A DNA stretch of 64,000 nucleotides, taken from positions 1 to 64,000 of the forward strand of contig CABIXF010000020.1 in NCBI GenBank assembly GCA_902362595.1. The letters are read 5' to 3'. The notes below the pieces were generated by a model. The model was not told the DNA's origin. It saw only the letters and a list, made by a program, of their open reading frames with translations, and did no database searches. The stretch is from Bacteroidaceae bacterium. Lineage in GTDB: Bacteria > Bacteroidota > Bacteroidia > Bacteroidales > Bacteroidaceae. The position numbers were made by a program, and so were the translations under genes. This document shows, piece by piece, positions 63,572-64,000 of this stretch. Position 1 is the first letter of the stretch. Each line of letters opens with the position of its first letter.

Positions 63572-64000
63572 ATGCACCCGCTATCTGCCCCCCACACCGG
63601 CCCCATCGGAGTCTTTGATTCTGGCTACGGAGGCCTCACCATTCTTGAGAAATTCATCGAACGACTGCCACAATACGACTACCTATACTTAGGTGACAAT
63701 GCCCGTGCACCCTACGGTACACGTTCGTTCGAAGTGGTTTATGAATTTACACTTCAAGCGGTCAAGAAACTATTCGAACTGGGTTGTCCACTGGTGATTC
63801 TAGCCTGCAATACGGCCTCAGCAAAAGCTCTCCGCAGCATCCAGCAAAACGATCTCCCCCATCTGGATCCTACCCGGCGCGTGCTGGGAGTAATCCGTCC
63901 TACGGTAGAATCCATCGGCGATATCACCCGCAATGGACACGTAGGCTTGTTGGCCACAGCCGGTACGGTACGTTCCGAATCCTATCCGCTGGAAATTAAA
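63572..64000 (+). CDS. murI: Glutamate racemase, cut by the window edge
   Basis: MurI makes D-glutamate for peptidoglycan. The first 143 codons are visible. From the ATG at 63572: GPIGVFDSGYGGLTIL with the first catalytic region (Asp-Ser), LYLGDNARAPYGTRS, then VILACNTASAKALR with the first catalytic Cys, and GLLATAGTVRSESY. The second catalytic Cys would be beyond the window. It has a terminator in front of it, so it has its own promoter or is read through. Confidence 0.93.
   Translation, partial: MHPLSAPHTGPIGVFDSGYGGLTILEKFIERLPQYDYLYLGDNARAPYGTRSFEVVYEFTLQAVKKLFELGCPLVILACNTASAKALRSIQQNDLPHLDPTRRVLGVIRPTVESIGDITRNGHVGLLATAGTVRSESYPLEIK

Noticed and set aside
1..64000. tRNA, rRNA or riboswitch genes
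   Set aside because: I looked in the intergenic stretches for cloverleaf arms with a TTCGA-type T-loop and for known riboswitch cores and recognised none; a covariance-model search would be needed to exclude small RNAs.

Overview
The window is chromosomal DNA from a Bacteroidales gut bacterium, most like Bacteroides or Phocaeicola. The evidence is two SusC/SusD (RagA/RagB) pairs, many lipoproteins with BACON, LRR and DUF domains, GH97 and GH29 glycosidases, PyrK/PyrD, a stand-alone AMP nucleosidase, and many promoters of the Bacteroidetes type (-7 box TAnnTTTG, often with TTTG 19-20 nt upstream). No rRNA, tRNA or CRISPR array was recognised.

Layout. 1-604: a noncoding stretch with a perfect 22-bp inverted repeat and seven tandem units of exactly 22 bp. 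605-8000: housekeeping genes (pyrK-pyrD, an XRE regulator beside an AT-rich region full of palindromes, holA, AMP nucleosidase, a small HsdR_N-like protein, a zinc-ribbon coiled-coil protein and a Nif3 protein). 8135-12676: a ketodeoxygluconate module (kdgK-eda, a divergent LacI-type regulator, and an altronate dehydratase). 12841-16258: a BlaI / TlpA / BlaR1-like sensor cassette with three operators on a 21-bp pitch. 16577-22905: an accessory zone with decaying toxin-antitoxin genes, an intact IS21-family element with a 4-bp target duplication, and a truncated relA/spoT. 22961-25189: dipeptidyl peptidase IV. About 25340-25567: a remnant that looks like the 5' end of a group II intron placed directly after a terminator.

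25614-40435 is one Sus-like operon, read leftward: SusC, SusD, three lipoproteins of DUF type, two LRR lipoproteins, a secreted subtilisin-like protease, a DUF1573 protein and a small lipoprotein. No glycosidase is present, so a proteinaceous substrate is inferred. 41047-42795 holds an HU-like protein with its own 22-bp-pitch repeat and two flavodoxin-like proteins.

42931-57148 behaves as one fucose-related utilisation locus: alpha-L-fucosidase, mutarotase, aldo/keto reductase, amidohydrolase, FucP-like permease and a zinc dehydrogenase; an AraC regulator; a second susC-susD whose susC is frameshifted; and a GH97 enzyme. Three separate promoters here (fucosidase operon, susC, GH97) carry the same bipartite motif at the same distance from the -7 box. 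This ties the three transcription units into one probable regulon and is the most striking regulatory signal in the window.

57452-64000 is the conserved envelope cluster: a DUF6242-like lipoprotein, uppS, bamA, two ompH/skp genes and murI, which is cut by the window edge.
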